Origin: Halarcobacter sp.
GTDB lineage: Bacteria; Campylobacterota; Campylobacteria; Campylobacterales; Arcobacteraceae
NCBI RefSeq assembly: GCF_963675975.1
Contig: NZ_OY780939.1
Span: 744,001-808,000 of the forward strand
Direction of reading: 5' to 3'
Length of the DNA stretch: 64,000 bases
Shown here in pieces: positions 8,877-19,411 of the stretch. The notes beneath the pieces are model-generated. The model was not told where the DNA came from. It did not search any database and worked only from the letters and a program-made list of their open reading frames with translations. The translations under genes were made by a program, and so were the position numbers. Each line of letters begins with the position of its first letter. The stretch's first letter is position 1.

Positions 8877-9622
8877 GGTACTAAATATCCGTAATCATTT
8901 AATATTTTTTTAGCTTTCGCACTTAACATAAATGTATAAAATGCTGCAGCACTAGGATTGTTTTCTGCTCTTTTTAATAAAACAATTCCTTGATTAATTG
9001 GTGTATAAAGTTTAGAATCAACATCTTCCCAGTTAACACCTTTTTTGTATTGTTTCATTTTATCACTATAAAGTGTTGATTTAGCTATAAAACCAACATC
9101 TGTTGCTGTTAATGCATATGTAACTGTTTGAGAAATTGATTCTGCAAATACTAAATTACCTTTAACTTCATCATAAACTCCACCATTTGTCATAGCTTCA
9201 ACTGCTGCTTTTCCATATGGGGCTGTTTTTGGATTTGCAATTGCAATCTTCTTTATATTTGATTCTTTTACAAGATTTATTCCTTTAGAATAATCTAATT
9301 GTGAGTTACTTAAATATGCTAAAGAACCTTGAGCATAAATAAGTGGTCTTGTAACTGCTAAACCATCTTTATATAAAGCATTTGGGTATTTCATATTTGC
9401 TGCCATAAATAGATCATATGGTGCACCATTTTTAATTTGTGCAGTTAATTTACCACTACTTGTAAGTGTTTCAGTAACTTCAATATCTGGATAAATTTTA
9501 TTAAACTCTGCTTTTAATTCACCAATTGCATAACTAACATTTGCTGCTACCGCAAGATTTATTTTATCTGCAAACACACTACTTACTAAAAAAACTAATA
9601 CTAACGAAATCTTTTTTATCAT
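8873..9622 (-). CDS. modA: ModA, molybdate-binding periplasmic protein
   Basis: A 249-residue binding protein with a signal peptide (about 1-18, ending VSSVFA). The mature part begins DKINLAVAANVSYA and contains TLTSSGKLTAQIKNGAPYDLFMAAN and AIANPKTAPYGKAA, the oxyanion-binding segments of ModA. The C-terminus SAAAFYTFMLSAKAKKILNDYGY is also typical. It is the second gene of the operon after modE, and overlaps the TOBE gene. Confidence is high that it is the principal molybdate receptor. Confidence 0.93.
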   Translation of the reverse strand: MIKKISLVLVFLVSSVFADKINLAVAANVSYAIGELKAEFNKIYPDIEVTETLTSSGKLTAQIKNGAPYDLFMAANMKYPNALYKDGLAVTRPLIYAQGSLAYLSNSQLDYSKGINLVKESNIKKIAIANPKTAPYGKAAVEAMTNGGVYDEVKGNLVFAESISQTVTYALTATDVGFIAKSTLYSDKMKQYKKGVNWEDVDSKLYTPINQGIVLLKRAENNPSAAAFYTFMLSAKAKKILNDYGYLVP

Positions 9623-9639
9623 TTTATTCTCCTATTAAA

Positions 9640-10422
9640 TTATTTACCAACCATAATATCACTAGCTTTTATTACGGCACTAACTTTGCTTCCCTCTTTT
9701 AAGCCTAAAGTTTTTATTGAACTAGATGTTATAACTGATGCAATTTTATCACTTCCTCCAATATCAATAATAACTTCCGAATTAACTTCACCTTCATGAA
9801 TACTCTCTACTACACCTTGGAATTTATTTCTAGCACTAATATTAAGTGTAAAATCTGTTGTTAAAAGTACTGTACTTGATTTAAAAATTGCTGTTACTTC
9901 ATCTTCTACACAAAGACCCAAGTTAGTTACAGCCCCTTTTGTTATATTTGAAACTAGGGTATATCCACTTTTAAGTTTTATAAAAACTTCTGCATTTACC
10001 CTTCCTTCATTTATATATTCGACCATTCCACTTATTTGGTTTCTTGCACTTATTTGCATTGCTAATCTCCCAATATTTTTTAAGGTACCTGTATCAATAT
10101 CAGCCATATTTTTTAAGTTGTTTAGAAACTTGTTATGTTCCTCTTTTAATACAAGGTATGTTTTAAGTATATTTTCTCCATATTGAGTTAAACTTGTTCC
10201 TCCTCCACCTTTTCCACCAGTTTCTGTATGAACTACAGGACTAGTTGATAGGTTGTTCATCGTATTGATTGCTTCCCAAGCTTTTTTATAACTCATTGGT
10301 ACTTCTTTTGCTGCTTTACTTATAGAACCACACTTTTTAATAGCAAATAAAAGATCTATTCTTTTTTCTAGTAAAAAAGGTTGGTTAAGTAATTCTAGAG
10401 TTAAACTTGACGATATTTCCAC
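9640..10422 (-). CDS. modE: ModE, molybdate-responsive transcriptional regulator
   Basis: A 260-residue regulator. The N-terminal winged helix (about 1-115) has SISKAAKEVPMSYKKAWEAIN and TETGGKGGGGTSLT, the LysR-like ModE signature. Two Mop domains follow (about 125-190 and 195-260), each beginning SARN and containing EGRVNAEV or EGEVNSEV. It binds molybdate and represses mod genes. Translation starts at GTG, with AAAGGA upstream. It leads the mod operon, and ModE-box-like inverted repeats occur directly ahead of the start, so autorepression is likely. Confidence 0.92.
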   Translation of the reverse strand: MEISSSLTLELLNQPFLLEKRIDLLFAIKKCGSISKAAKEVPMSYKKAWEAINTMNNLSTSPVVHTETGGKGGGGTSLTQYGENILKTYLVLKEEHNKFLNNLKNMADIDTGTLKNIGRLAMQISARNQISGMVEYINEGRVNAEVFIKLKSGYTLVSNITKGAVTNLGLCVEDEVTAIFKSSTVLLTTDFTLNISARNKFQGVVESIHEGEVNSEVIIDIGGSDKIASVITSSSIKTLGLKEGSKVSAVIKASDIMVGK

Positions 10423-10435
10423 TTTCTATCCTTTT

Positions 10436-10457
10436 GTTATATATTTAAGTATATAAC
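10436..10457. promoter_or_regulatory. ModE-box operator, proximal
   Basis: A perfect 8-bp inverted repeat, GTTATATA-N6-TATATAAC, extending outward as T/CG. It matches the E. coli ModE operator core (TATATA-N6-TATATAACGAT type). It lies 14 bases upstream of the modE start codon. Confidence 0.75.
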
Positions 10458-10487
10458 GGTATTTAAAAAAAATCTAAAGAACATCAT

Positions 10488-10515
10488 AGCATTATGTTCC
10501 TTAGTATATAACGAT
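10488..10515. promoter_or_regulatory. Second ModE-box-like site
   Basis: The right half TATATAACGAT (10505-10515) is identical to the E. coli ModE half-site. The left half, six bases away, is degenerate (7 of 11 positions match the expected arm). Two boxes about 55 bases apart suggest co-operative control of mod, with the nifK 3' end on the other side. Confidence 0.55.
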
Positions 10516-10520
10516 AACTT

Positions 10521-10551
10521 AAAAAAAACTAGAGGTTTTCCTCTAGTTTTT
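10521..10551 (-). terminator. Rho-independent terminator of nifHDK
   Basis: An 11-bp stem (AAAACTAGAGG / CCTCTAGTTTT) with a four-base loop, followed on the minus strand by a run of T. It lies 10 bases after the nifK stop and separates the nitrogenase structural operon from modE. Confidence 0.9.
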
Positions 10552-10560
10552 CAAAAATTA

Positions 10561-12108
10561 TTATCTTACTGCATCGAAGAAATAATCTGTTTCAGCAATA
10601 TCTTTAGTCTCTTCATCTAATTGGTCTAAGATACCATTAGTAATCCAAGTTAATAAGTTGATACCACCTTCATAACCACTCATAGAGTATCTATGTAAGT
10701 GATGTCTATCAAAAATTGGGAAACCAATTCTGATTAATGGAGTTTTAGTATCTCTATAAAGCTCTTTACCATAAACATTACCGATCATGAAATCTACTGG
10801 TTCAGTAAATAATAATGATCTTAATGCCCATAAGTCTTTGTTTGGCCAAATATTACACTCATCAGCTCTATTAGATTTCTCTAAGATAGCTTGCATATCT
10901 TCTTGCCAACCTTTTCTAGGAGCATTGTGACATACAATGTGAGTTGGGATAGAACCCATTTCAACTAAGAAAGAAACAAGACCTAATAAGAAGTCAGGAT
11001 CTCCCCAGATTGCAAATTTCTTACCATGCATATATGGATAAGAATCTTGCATAGCATCAACAAGTCTAGCTCTTTGGTTTTTAAGTTCAGCAGGAACTTC
11101 TTTACCAGTTAATTCAGCTAATTTCATAACAAATGCATCAGTACCACTTAAACCAATTGGATTACAAGTTTCGTAAGTTTGTTTCCATTTGTTTTTAATA
11201 GTCTTAGCAGTTGAAACTGTAGAATATTTTTGTAATGAGATAGTAGCTTTAGCGTTGATAGCTGTTTTAGCATCAGCGATTTTAGTACCACCAGCATATA
11301 ATTTATATTCACCAGCTCCAGTATCCCATTGCTCTTCATGGTCACCAATCATAATGATTTTGTCACCGAATAGCTTAGAAATATTTTTGATCTCTCTTAA
11401 AGACCCTAAATATGGTTCAAAACCAGGGATGATGTTAATTCTTTCTTCATCTAAAACTGCTTCAGATCTAGATGGGTTTAATTGCTCTAAAGTAGATTTC
11501 ATCATATTATCATAACCAGTAATATGAGATCCTACGAATGATGGAGTATGAGCATAAGGGATTTCGATATTATCTAATTCACCTTCAGCTTCTTCTCTAG
11601 CACCAGTAATGAATGCGTTTAAGTCATCACCGATTACTTCTGCCATACATGTAGTAGATACAGCAATCATTTCAGGTTTATATAAAGCGTTACAGTTTCT
11701 TAAACCATCTTTCATATTTGCTAAACCACCAAAAACAGCTGCAGATTCAGACATTGAGTCAGATACACAAGGAGTTGGCTCTTTAAAGTGTCTAGTAAAA
11801 TATGTTCTAAAGTATGCAACACATCCATGAGAACCATGAACGTAAGGCATAGTGTTTTCAAAACCTAAACCTACCATAACAGCACCTAAAGGTTGACAAG
11901 CTTTAGCTGGGTTAACAGTGATTGCTTCTCGGCTCAAGTTCTTTTCTCTATATTCCCAAGATTTTGTCCACTCAGCAATTTCTGCTACTTTTTCAGGAGC
12001 AACTGCACCAGCTGAACCTTCGAATTGTTTTTTGTTTTTTAAAACTTCTTGATATTCAGGTTTTAAAAATAATTTTTGTCCGTTTACTATGTTTTCTACG
12101 TCTTGCAT
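10561..12108 (-). CDS. nifK: NifK, nitrogenase MoFe protein beta subunit
   Basis: A 515-residue subunit that shares the P-cluster with NifD in the alpha2-beta2 MoFe protein. KACQPLGAVMVGLGFENTMPYVHGSHGCVAYFRTYFTRHF (in pieces about 68-107) carries P-cluster cysteines, and STTCMAEVIGDDL (about 151-163) carries another. The C-terminus has RIGFPIFDRHHLHRYSMSGYEGG, standard for NifK. Length is normal for the group. It follows nifD by 11 bases and ends before a strong terminator. Expression should follow the sigma-54 promoter ahead of nifH. Confidence 0.97.
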   Translation of the reverse strand: MQDVENIVNGQKLFLKPEYQEVLKNKKQFEGSAGAVAPEKVAEIAEWTKSWEYREKNLSREAITVNPAKACQPLGAVMVGLGFENTMPYVHGSHGCVAYFRTYFTRHFKEPTPCVSDSMSESAAVFGGLANMKDGLRNCNALYKPEMIAVSTTCMAEVIGDDLNAFITGAREEAEGELDNIEIPYAHTPSFVGSHITGYDNMMKSTLEQLNPSRSEAVLDEERINIIPGFEPYLGSLREIKNISKLFGDKIIMIGDHEEQWDTGAGEYKLYAGGTKIADAKTAINAKATISLQKYSTVSTAKTIKNKWKQTYETCNPIGLSGTDAFVMKLAELTGKEVPAELKNQRARLVDAMQDSYPYMHGKKFAIWGDPDFLLGLVSFLVEMGSIPTHIVCHNAPRKGWQEDMQAILEKSNRADECNIWPNKDLWALRSLLFTEPVDFMIGNVYGKELYRDTKTPLIRIGFPIFDRHHLHRYSMSGYEGGINLLTWITNGILDQLDEETKDIAETDYFFDAVR

Positions 12109-12119
12109 CCTACTTCTCC

Positions 12120-13577
12120 TTACGCTTCTTTATCCCATGGAGCTGTAGTATGATCCCATACAGGAGAGTTCATAGCTAAATCCATATCTCTTGCAAAAAT
12201 AGCAAAAGCATCATACCCATGGTATGGACCACTGTAATCCCAAGAGTGCATTTGTCTAAATGGTAATCCCATTTTTTGGAATACATATTTCTCTTTAACA
12301 CCAGCAGCAACTAAGTCAGGTCTTAACTTCTTAACGAATTCTTCTAATTCATACTCATTTGCATCATCATAGATTAGAGTAGATCTTTCGATATCGTGTT
12401 TAGTTCTTTTATAATCATCACCGTGAGCGAACTCATAACCAGTACCGATTACTTCCATTCCTAAATCTTCGTAAGCTCCAATAACGTGTCTTGGTCTTAA
12501 TCCACCAACATAAAGCATTACTTTTTTACCTTCTAACATAGGTCTATATTTAGCGATAACAGCATCAGTCATTGCAGTATATTTAGCGATAACAGCTTCT
12601 GTTTTCTCTTGAATTGATTCATCAAAGAATGAAGCAATTTTTCTTAAAGACTCAGTTGTTTTTGAAGGTCCGAAGAAGTTATATTCCATCCAAGGTATAC
12701 CAAACTCTTGTTCCATGTGTCTAGAAATATAGTTCATAGATCTATAACAGTGAAGTAAGTTTAATTTTGCTTTAGGTCCGTTTGCAATCTCTTTATAAGT
12801 AGCATCACCTGACCATTGAGAAATAACTCTTAATCCCATTTCTTCTAATAAAATTCTTGTTGACCAAGCATCACCACCGATGTTGTAGTCCCCAATAATT
12901 GATACATCATAATCAGTTGCTTCATAATCTTTTCTATGAGATGCATCTGGCATAACGTGGTCTCTAATCATATCATTTGCAATGTGGTGACCAAGAGATT
13001 GAGAAACCCCTCTAAATCCTTCACATGATACTGCAATTGTTTGATTACCAGTTTCTTTTTTATGTACTTTAGCTACCGCTTGGATATCGTCACCGATAAG
13101 ACCAATTGGACACTCAGATTGAATTGATACACCATTGTTTAATGGGAATAATTCATCAATCTCTTCTAAAGCTTTTTTAAGTTTTTTATCTCCACCAAAT
13201 ACGATGTCTTTTTCGTTGAAGTCTGTAGAGAAGTTCATTGTTACAAATGTATCAATACCTGTTGTCCCGATGTAGTAGTTTCTTCTACCACCTCTTGAGT
13301 ATTGACCACATCCGATAGGTCCATGAGAGATATGAATCATATCTTTGATTGGTCCCCAAACAACCCCTTTAGATCCCGCATAAGCACAACCTCTTTGCGA
13401 CATAACACCTGGTACAGTTTGTTTGTTTGATCTTGTTTTATCACAAGCACCTTTAACACCTTCTGGTGAATCAACACCTAAGTGCTTAGCTCTGTTTTTA
13501 GCAGCTTTTGCAGGATAAGCAGATAGTACTTCCTCAATAGCTTCTTTTTGTAGACTCTCTAATGTTTCTGGTCCCAT
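12120..13577 (-). CDS. nifD: NifD, nitrogenase MoFe protein alpha subunit
   Basis: A 485-residue subunit that holds FeMo-co. P-cluster cysteines appear in [10 protein letters not shown] and [10 protein letters not shown]. The FeMo-co cysteine is in [12 protein letters not shown] (about 273-284), and the histidine ligand is in [15 protein letters not shown] (about 448-462). The Gln/His environment [19 protein letters not shown] is intact. Nothing suggests a V- or Fe-only type enzyme. It lies downstream of the 119-residue unknown gene, not directly after nifH, and a good GGAG precedes the ATG. Confidence 0.97.
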   Translation of the reverse strand: MGPETLESLQKEAIEEVLSAYPAKAAKNRAKHLGVDSPEGVKGACDKTRSNKQTVPGVMSQRGCAYAGSKGVVWGPIKDMIHISHGPIGCGQYSRGGRRNYYIGTTGIDTFVTMNFSTDFNEKDIVFGGDKKLKKALEEIDELFPLNNGVSIQSECPIGLIGDDIQAVAKVHKKETGNQTIAVSCEGFRGVSQSLGHHIANDMIRDHVMPDASHRKDYEATDYDVSIIGDYNIGGDAWSTRILLEEMGLRVISQWSGDATYKEIANGPKAKLNLLHCYRSMNYISRHMEQEFGIPWMEYNFFGPSKTTESLRKIASFFDESIQEKTEAVIAKYTAMTDAVIAKYRPMLEGKKVMLYVGGLRPRHVIGAYEDLGMEVIGTGYEFAHGDDYKRTKHDIERSTLIYDDANEYELEEFVKKLRPDLVAAGVKEKYVFQKMGLPFRQMHSWDYSGPYHGYDAFAIFARDMDLAMNSPVWDHTTAPWDKEA

Positions 13578-13608
13578 ATTTTCTCCTTCTTTAAGTGAGA
13601 AAAGAAGC

Positions 13609-13968
13609 TTACGCTACTTTTACTCTGTATAGATTCATGTCATCTAATTTTTTACATAAATCTTTAGTTGATGCACCATCTACTGATTTAGAGATTTCAG
13701 AAATTTGGTATTTATTTGTATAATAAATCATTTTGAAACCATCTTTTTCAGCACACTCAGTGTTGTTGTAATAGTCAACTAATGCTTTATGAGCAAAAGT
13801 ACCCTCTGCTACTTCAATAGTTTCTAAAAGAGTTCCCTCTCTAGTTTCTGCAGTTATAGTAACAGATTTACCTGCTGCATCTAATCCATCTTCAACTTTT
13901 TCAATTACTTTATCAAAACTTACATCGTTACCCATATCAGCTGGGAAGTGGTATCCACATATAAACAT
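13609..13968 (-). CDS. Unrecognised 119-residue protein encoded between nifH and nifD
   Basis: A small acidic, soluble protein starting [20 protein letters not shown]. It has four cysteines (Cys4, and in [14 protein letters not shown]; others absent), a predicted alpha/beta pattern, and a Val/Thr-rich strand [20 protein letters not shown]. No PII motif, Fe-S motif or NifX motif is seen. AAGGAG precedes the ATG, and codon use matches the flanking nif genes. Its position inside nifHDK, with short gaps of 68 and 31 bases, means it is cotranscribed with nitrogenase at high level. In methanogens PII-like nifI genes hold this place, but the sequence does not look like one. A nitrogenase-associated or regulatory role is inferred only from context. 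Confidence 0.85.
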   Translation of the reverse strand: MFICGYHFPADMGNDVSFDKVIEKVEDGLDAAGKSVTITAETREGTLLETIEVAEGTFAHKALVDYYNNTECAEKDGFKMIYYTNKYQISEISKSVDGASTKDLCKKLDDMNLYRVKVA

Positions 13969-14036
13969 TTTCTTCTCCTTATTTTTTCTTTTTATATATA
14001 TTTTATTTCTTGTTATTGTCCAATTGGGAAAGAGGC

Positions 14037-15254
<1,218 letters not shown>

Positions 15255-16610
15255 TTGGAATTTTCAAATTTTATTTTATATGGATTAGTTTTACTTAGAG
15301 AATTTACCATTATATTAGTATTAATACATATGATATATAAAAGAAGAGAACCAAGCTCTATGATAGCTTGGATACTTTTTATGATATTAGTACCTTATTT
15401 AGCAGTTATTTTATATTTTATATTTGGTACAAGAAAAGTAAGAACTAAATATAAAGAGGAAAATATAAGTATTGAAAAAGAAGGTTCTTCTCAAGATAAT
15501 AAAGAGTTTGAAATATATAACAATGCTTCAAATGGAAAGATTGAACTTTATTTTGATTATATAGAATCATATAATGAATTCAAAAAATCTATACTTGAAT
15601 CTAAAAAGAGTATATATATTTGCACCTATGTTTTTAAATATGATGATGTTACTAAAGAGATTATAGAACTACTTGAGCAAAAAGCTAAAGAGCAAGTTAA
15701 GATAAAAATTTTGATTGATTCTTTAGGTTCTTTATCTACATATTTTTTTCAAAGAAGATTAACTGGTTTAAAAGAGTTGGGTGTAGAGATTGAATTTTTT
15801 ATGCCAATATTTAAAATACCTTTTAGAAATTATATAAATTTGAGAAATCATAGAAAAATCTATATTTTTGATAATCAAAAGGTATTAAGTGGAGGGATTA
15901 ATCTTTCAAAAGAGTATTTTGGAAAAGAATATATTCGAAATAGATGGGAAGATATACTTTTTTCTTGTAAAGGAAGATGTGTTGAAGATTTTTTTACAAT
16001 TTTTGCATCAGATTGGTTTTATGCTACAAAAGAGAGATTAACTTTTGATTTAATACCTATGTATGAAGATGGTAATGATAAAATTAGAGTCCTTCCAAGT
16101 GGTCCAGATGTAAAAACCGATATTTTGTATGAAACAATTTTAAATAAAATATTTTCCGCAAAAGAAAGAATATGGATAGTTACACCATATTTTATACCAA
16201 ATGAGACTCTAAGTAAAGCTTTGATTATTGCCAAACATAAGGGGCTTGATATTAAACTTATCACTCCTAGTAAATCTAATCATCTTGTTGCCGATCTTGC
16301 TAGAAACTCTTTTTTACGGGAGTTACAAGAAAATGAGATTGATATCTTGCTTTACAGAGGTCCTATGTTACATGCAAAAGCTATATTGTTTGATAATAAG
16401 TGGGCAATGATTGGAAGTGTAAATTTAGATAACAGAAGTTTATTTTTAAATTATGAAGTTTCAACTTTTGTTTCTTCATATGAAACTGTATCAACTGTAG
16501 AAAACTGGATGAAAGAACTTATTGATAATTCAGTAATAGGGATAAATAAAGCTTCAGGAGTAAGAGTTATCTCTGAGAATCTTATGAGAGTTATTGCTCC
16601 ACAATTATAA
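15255..16610 (+). CDS. Cardiolipin synthase-like phospholipase D family protein
   Basis: A membrane phosphatidyltransferase that joins phospholipids to make cardiolipin. Two N-terminal hydrophobic helices include RREPSSMIAWILFMILVPYL, the usual Cls start. Two PLD motifs follow: NHRKIYIFDNQKVLSGGINL and HAKAILFDNKWAMIGSVNLDNRS (H-K-D residues intact in both). The frame is open to 15162, but TTG 15255 is preceded by AAGGA and gives a normal-length protein of about 451 residues; an ATG at 15192 is the other choice. It lies inside the nif island but has no nif promoter, and the MOSC gene follows nine bases later. Confidence 0.88.
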   Translation: MEFSNFILYGLVLLREFTIILVLIHMIYKRREPSSMIAWILFMILVPYLAVILYFIFGTRKVRTKYKEENISIEKEGSSQDNKEFEIYNNASNGKIELYFDYIESYNEFKKSILESKKSIYICTYVFKYDDVTKEIIELLEQKAKEQVKIKILIDSLGSLSTYFFQRRLTGLKELGVEIEFFMPIFKIPFRNYINLRNHRKIYIFDNQKVLSGGINLSKEYFGKEYIRNRWEDILFSCKGRCVEDFFTIFASDWFYATKERLTFDLIPMYEDGNDKIRVLPSGPDVKTDILYETILNKIFSAKERIWIVTPYFIPNETLSKALIIAKHKGLDIKLITPSKSNHLVADLARNSFLRELQENEIDILLYRGPMLHAKAILFDNKWAMIGSVNLDNRSLFLNYEVSTFVSSYETVSTVENWMKELIDNSVIGINKASGVRVISENLMRVIAPQL

Positions 16611-16619
16611 AGGAAAAAA

Positions 16620-17243
16620 ATGAAAATAAGAACTATCGCAACTGGAAAAGCAAAAAAGTATCTTAAAAAACATGAAGAGTTTGAAAGTGCTTACAAAAAA
16701 GACAATTTTGTAGATTCTATAAAAGTTGATAGCTTAGGCATTGCTGGTGATATTCAAGTTGATAAAAGATTTCATGGTGGTGAAGATAAAGCTATTCATA
16801 TTGGATCATATGTTCATTTAGATGAAAATCCAACATTTGATAAACTATTTATGGGATGCAATATTATAGTTGATGAGTTAACAGAAGATAGTGTTTGCGC
16901 TGGAGATATTTATAAAGTTGGTGAGGTAAGACTTGAAGTTACACAGCCAAGACAACCGTGCTGGAAAATCGGTGTTATTTTTGGAAAAGAGATTAATCGA
17001 TATATAGTTAAAAATTTTGCTACAGGTTGGTATGTTAGAGTTTTAAACGAGGGAACAATAAAAACAAGTGATAAAATGGTTCTGGAAAAAAGAGTATCAA
17101 ATCTTACAATAAAAGATTTATCAAAATATCTAAAATCTGTTCCAAGTGATAGAAATATTATTGAAGATATTTTAAATCTTGATTCTATTGCAAAATCTTA
17201 TAAAAAAGATTTTATCAAAAAACTTGGCGAAAATAATTCATAG
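16620..17243 (+). CDS. MOSC domain protein
   Basis: A 207-residue protein of the MOSC family (YiiM-like), associated with molybdenum cofactor sulfur or Moco-dependent detoxification. The core shows GIAGDIQVDKRFHGGEDKAIH (about 39-59), NIIVDELTEDSVCAGDIYKVG and the conserved cysteine region QPRQPCWK (about 111-118). RBS AAAGGA precedes the ATG. It follows the cardiolipin synthase-like gene with a short gap, so the two are probably cotranscribed. Its presence near mod genes may be chance. Confidence 0.85.
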   Translation: MKIRTIATGKAKKYLKKHEEFESAYKKDNFVDSIKVDSLGIAGDIQVDKRFHGGEDKAIHIGSYVHLDENPTFDKLFMGCNIIVDELTEDSVCAGDIYKVGEVRLEVTQPRQPCWKIGVIFGKEINRYIVKNFATGWYVRVLNEGTIKTSDKMVLEKRVSNLTIKDLSKYLKSVPSDRNIIEDILNLDSIAKSYKKDFIKKLGENNS

Positions 17244-17293
17244 CTGTTGAGTTGATAATCTTTGAGTTAAATATAAAAAAAATTTTTTTATAA

Positions 17294-17391
17294 ATTTTCT
17301 ACCTTGTAGAGTTTCTTTCTCAACATTGCTTTGCAAGTTTCGCTTGAAACTCTTTTCTTATAGATTTTCTACCTTGTAGAGTTTCTTTCTC
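17294..17391. repeat. 28-bp direct repeat at the rpoN 3' end
   Basis: The 28-base sequence at 17364-17391, which includes the last rpoN codons, is repeated exactly at 17294-17321, 70 bases downstream of it in the rpoN direction. Between the copies lies a hairpin AGTTTC-GCTT-GAAACT (17336-17351). This is a partial duplication of the gene's 3' end. Confidence 0.8.
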
Positions 17392-18605
17392 TCTTTTGAA
17401 GAGGGTATGTCTAACATTTTTCGATATTTTGTGATTGTACGTCTAACCATTTTTAGATCAAATTTTTCAAATATCATCTCTAGGATATGTTGATCTGTTA
17501 ATGGGCTTTCTTTATCTTCATATTCCACAAGGGATTTTATATAACTTTTTATTTGTGATGAAGATAAATCTTTGTTGTTTACTGCATTTGTAAAAAAGTG
17601 TTTTAAAGGAAAAATTCCTAAACTACACTCTATATATTTATTTGCAACTGCTCTACTTATTGTTGATTCTGCAAATCCTAACTCTTTTGCTAACTCTTGC
17701 ATTGAAAAGGGTTTAAGCTCACCCCCTACAAAAAAACCTATTTGTTTTTCAACTATTAGTAAAACAATTTTATAAAGAGTTGATTTTCGTAAATTTAATA
17801 GGTTTACTAAATCTCTTGCTTCTTTTAGTTTCTCTTTTATAGTTTCATTTTTTGATGAGAAAGGATCTTTTACTTCTATATCTGGATAATAAGCATGATT
17901 GATTCTTACATTTATATCTTCGCCAATATCCACATAAAAATCTGGGATTATTTGTACATTTGTATTTATATAATCTACTGCTGGTGGATTATTAAAATAT
18001 TTAATTATGTTTTTTGCATCTTCAAATCTATGGTGTGCTGCATATTTATCTAAGTGAGCTATATCTTTTATAATTTTCTTTATAAAATTATATAATTCAT
18101 CATCAATATCTTTATCAAAAGCATCTAATTGAAATAAAAATGACTCTGATAAATCTATTGCTCCTATTCCAGCTGGTTCTAGTCTTGAAAATCTTTGTCT
18201 TATAGACTCTACATACTCTTTAAATACATTACAGGTAATAGCTATTTTTTCTATATCCCCTTCAAAATAACCATCTTCATTTATATCACAAAGTATTTCC
18301 AATGCAACTTTTTGTGAATTTGGAGTTGGGAAGTTTGGTGCACAAATTTGTTCACTTATTTTATCATTTAACGATTCACTATATAAAGCAAGAGATTCTA
18401 TAAACTCTCCACTTGTTCCTTGAGGCATAAAATTATTATAAAACTCTTTTGGTTTTTTAATCTCTAAAAAAGGGTTTTCATAAGAGACATTTTTTAGGTG
18501 TTTCTCTAGGTCTTGTAGTGAAGTTTGTAGCATTGGTAGCCACATCTTCAAAGATAAATTAAGATTTTGCTTTTGAGCAACTGAGGTCGATAGTGTAGGT
18601 GCCAT
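17358..18605 (-). CDS. rpoN: RpoN, RNA polymerase sigma-54 factor
   Basis: A 415-residue sigma-54. The N-terminal activator-interacting region is glutamine/leucine-rich (LNLSLKMWLPMLQTSLQDLEKHL), the central part has SRLEPAGIGAIDLSESF, and the C-terminus has SESTISRAVANKY-type helix-turn-helix and the RpoN box VRRTITKYRKML, which contacts the -24 element. It recognises the GG-N10-GC promoters found across this window. The start ATG has only a weak ribosome-binding site. Whether this is the only rpoN in the genome (flagellar genes of Campylobacterota also use it) cannot be told here. Confidence 0.95.
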   Translation of the reverse strand: MAPTLSTSVAQKQNLNLSLKMWLPMLQTSLQDLEKHLKNVSYENPFLEIKKPKEFYNNFMPQGTSGEFIESLALYSESLNDKISEQICAPNFPTPNSQKVALEILCDINEDGYFEGDIEKIAITCNVFKEYVESIRQRFSRLEPAGIGAIDLSESFLFQLDAFDKDIDDELYNFIKKIIKDIAHLDKYAAHHRFEDAKNIIKYFNNPPAVDYINTNVQIIPDFYVDIGEDINVRINHAYYPDIEVKDPFSSKNETIKEKLKEARDLVNLLNLRKSTLYKIVLLIVEKQIGFFVGGELKPFSMQELAKELGFAESTISRAVANKYIECSLGIFPLKHFFTNAVNNKDLSSSQIKSYIKSLVEYEDKESPLTDQHILEMIFEKFDLKMVRRTITKYRKMLDIPSSKERKKLYKVENL

Positions 18606-18674
18606 TAAAGTATTATGCCCAAACCCACAAAGGATTTAGGCAATTCTCTGTTTATTTTTTGACTAAATTTGTAA

Positions 18675-18971
18675 TTAGTATTTAATTCTAACTACACCAT
18701 TTGGTTTAACAACTTTCATTTGACATGAAAGTCTAGTGTTATCAGTACAAGTTCCAGCGCAAGCTTCTTTAATAACTTTTACTTCTTTTTCATTGATTTC
18801 AGATAAAAATTCCATACCTTGCTCAACTTCTACTACACAAGTACCACATTCACCATCTCTACATCCGAATGGTAAAGCTGAACCTGAAGCTTCAACTACA
18901 TCTTGAATTGTACTTCCTGGTTTAACATTAATTGCTAAAAAGTCATTAATAATTTCTACTCTTGTTGTCAT
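18675..18971 (-). CDS. 2Fe-2S ferredoxin
   Basis: A 98-residue plant/adrenodoxin-type ferredoxin. Cluster ligands are in the pattern GCRDGECGTC (Cys36, 41, 44) with the fourth in RLSCQM (about Cys82); CAGTC adds two more cysteines. It should carry electrons, perhaps in nitrogenase reduction or in Fe-S cofactor assembly. It is the last gene of the nifX operon, 12 bases after the ferredoxin-fold protein. Similar small ferredoxins occur in many nif clusters, but no exact name is assigned. Confidence 0.9.
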   Translation of the reverse strand: MTTRVEIINDFLAINVKPGSTIQDVVEASGSALPFGCRDGECGTCVVEVEQGMEFLSEINEKEVKVIKEACAGTCTDNTRLSCQMKVVKPNGVVRIKY

Positions 18972-18983
18972 TTTGTTTCCTTA

Positions 18984-19322
18984 CTATTTTTTAAATGGTT
19001 TTACTAGAATGTCACCTTTAACAAGCATCATAGGCGCTATTCTAACTTTTGGGCTAATTGTAAATTGTTGACATTGTTCTGCTTCTTCAGCTGAAATAGC
19101 CCCAAATTGTACTAGAAGATCTAACTCTTCATCCTCCATATAACTTGTTGGTTCTTCATCTGCAAGATTCTCAACAGTGATTAAACATTTAGAATAATCT
19201 TTAGTATCAGAAGGTACTGGAACACCTTTCTCTTTTGCTAATCTTACAATTGGTTCACCGATTTTTGCATCATAAACACCATCAGTTTTAGTATCAAAAT
19301 GCATAAAAATAACTTTTGCCAT
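18984..19322 (-). CDS. Ferredoxin-fold-like nif operon protein without a full cluster motif
   Basis: A 112-residue soluble protein. The N-terminal half (MAKVIFMHFD, IGEPIVRLAKEKGVPVP) resembles the beta-grasp of 2Fe-2S ferredoxins, and the C-terminus ends ISPKVRIAPMMLVKGDILV. Only two cysteines remain (DYSKCLIT, EQCQQF), so a normal 2Fe-2S cluster cannot be formed by one chain. GGAGAAG before ATG 19322 supports this start over an upstream ATG. It lies between nifZ and the intact ferredoxin, so it may be a decayed or repurposed partner. Family assignment is inferred. Confidence 0.75.
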   Translation of the reverse strand: MAKVIFMHFDTKTDGVYDAKIGEPIVRLAKEKGVPVPSDTKDYSKCLITVENLADEEPTSYMEDEELDLLVQFGAISAEEAEQCQQFTISPKVRIAPMMLVKGDILVKPFKK

Positions 19323-19411
19323 ATCTCTTCTCCTTTCCTTAGATTGGTTTTTATACCAAGCCATACGAAAAAGTTCTTTAAACTCTTTCATTTGACTTGG
19401 TATTGGAAGTA

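Noticed and set aside
13609-13968. Idea that the nifH-nifD gene is a PII-like NifI
   Set aside because: The PII T-loop tyrosine region and the C-terminal signature are absent and the strand pattern does not fit.
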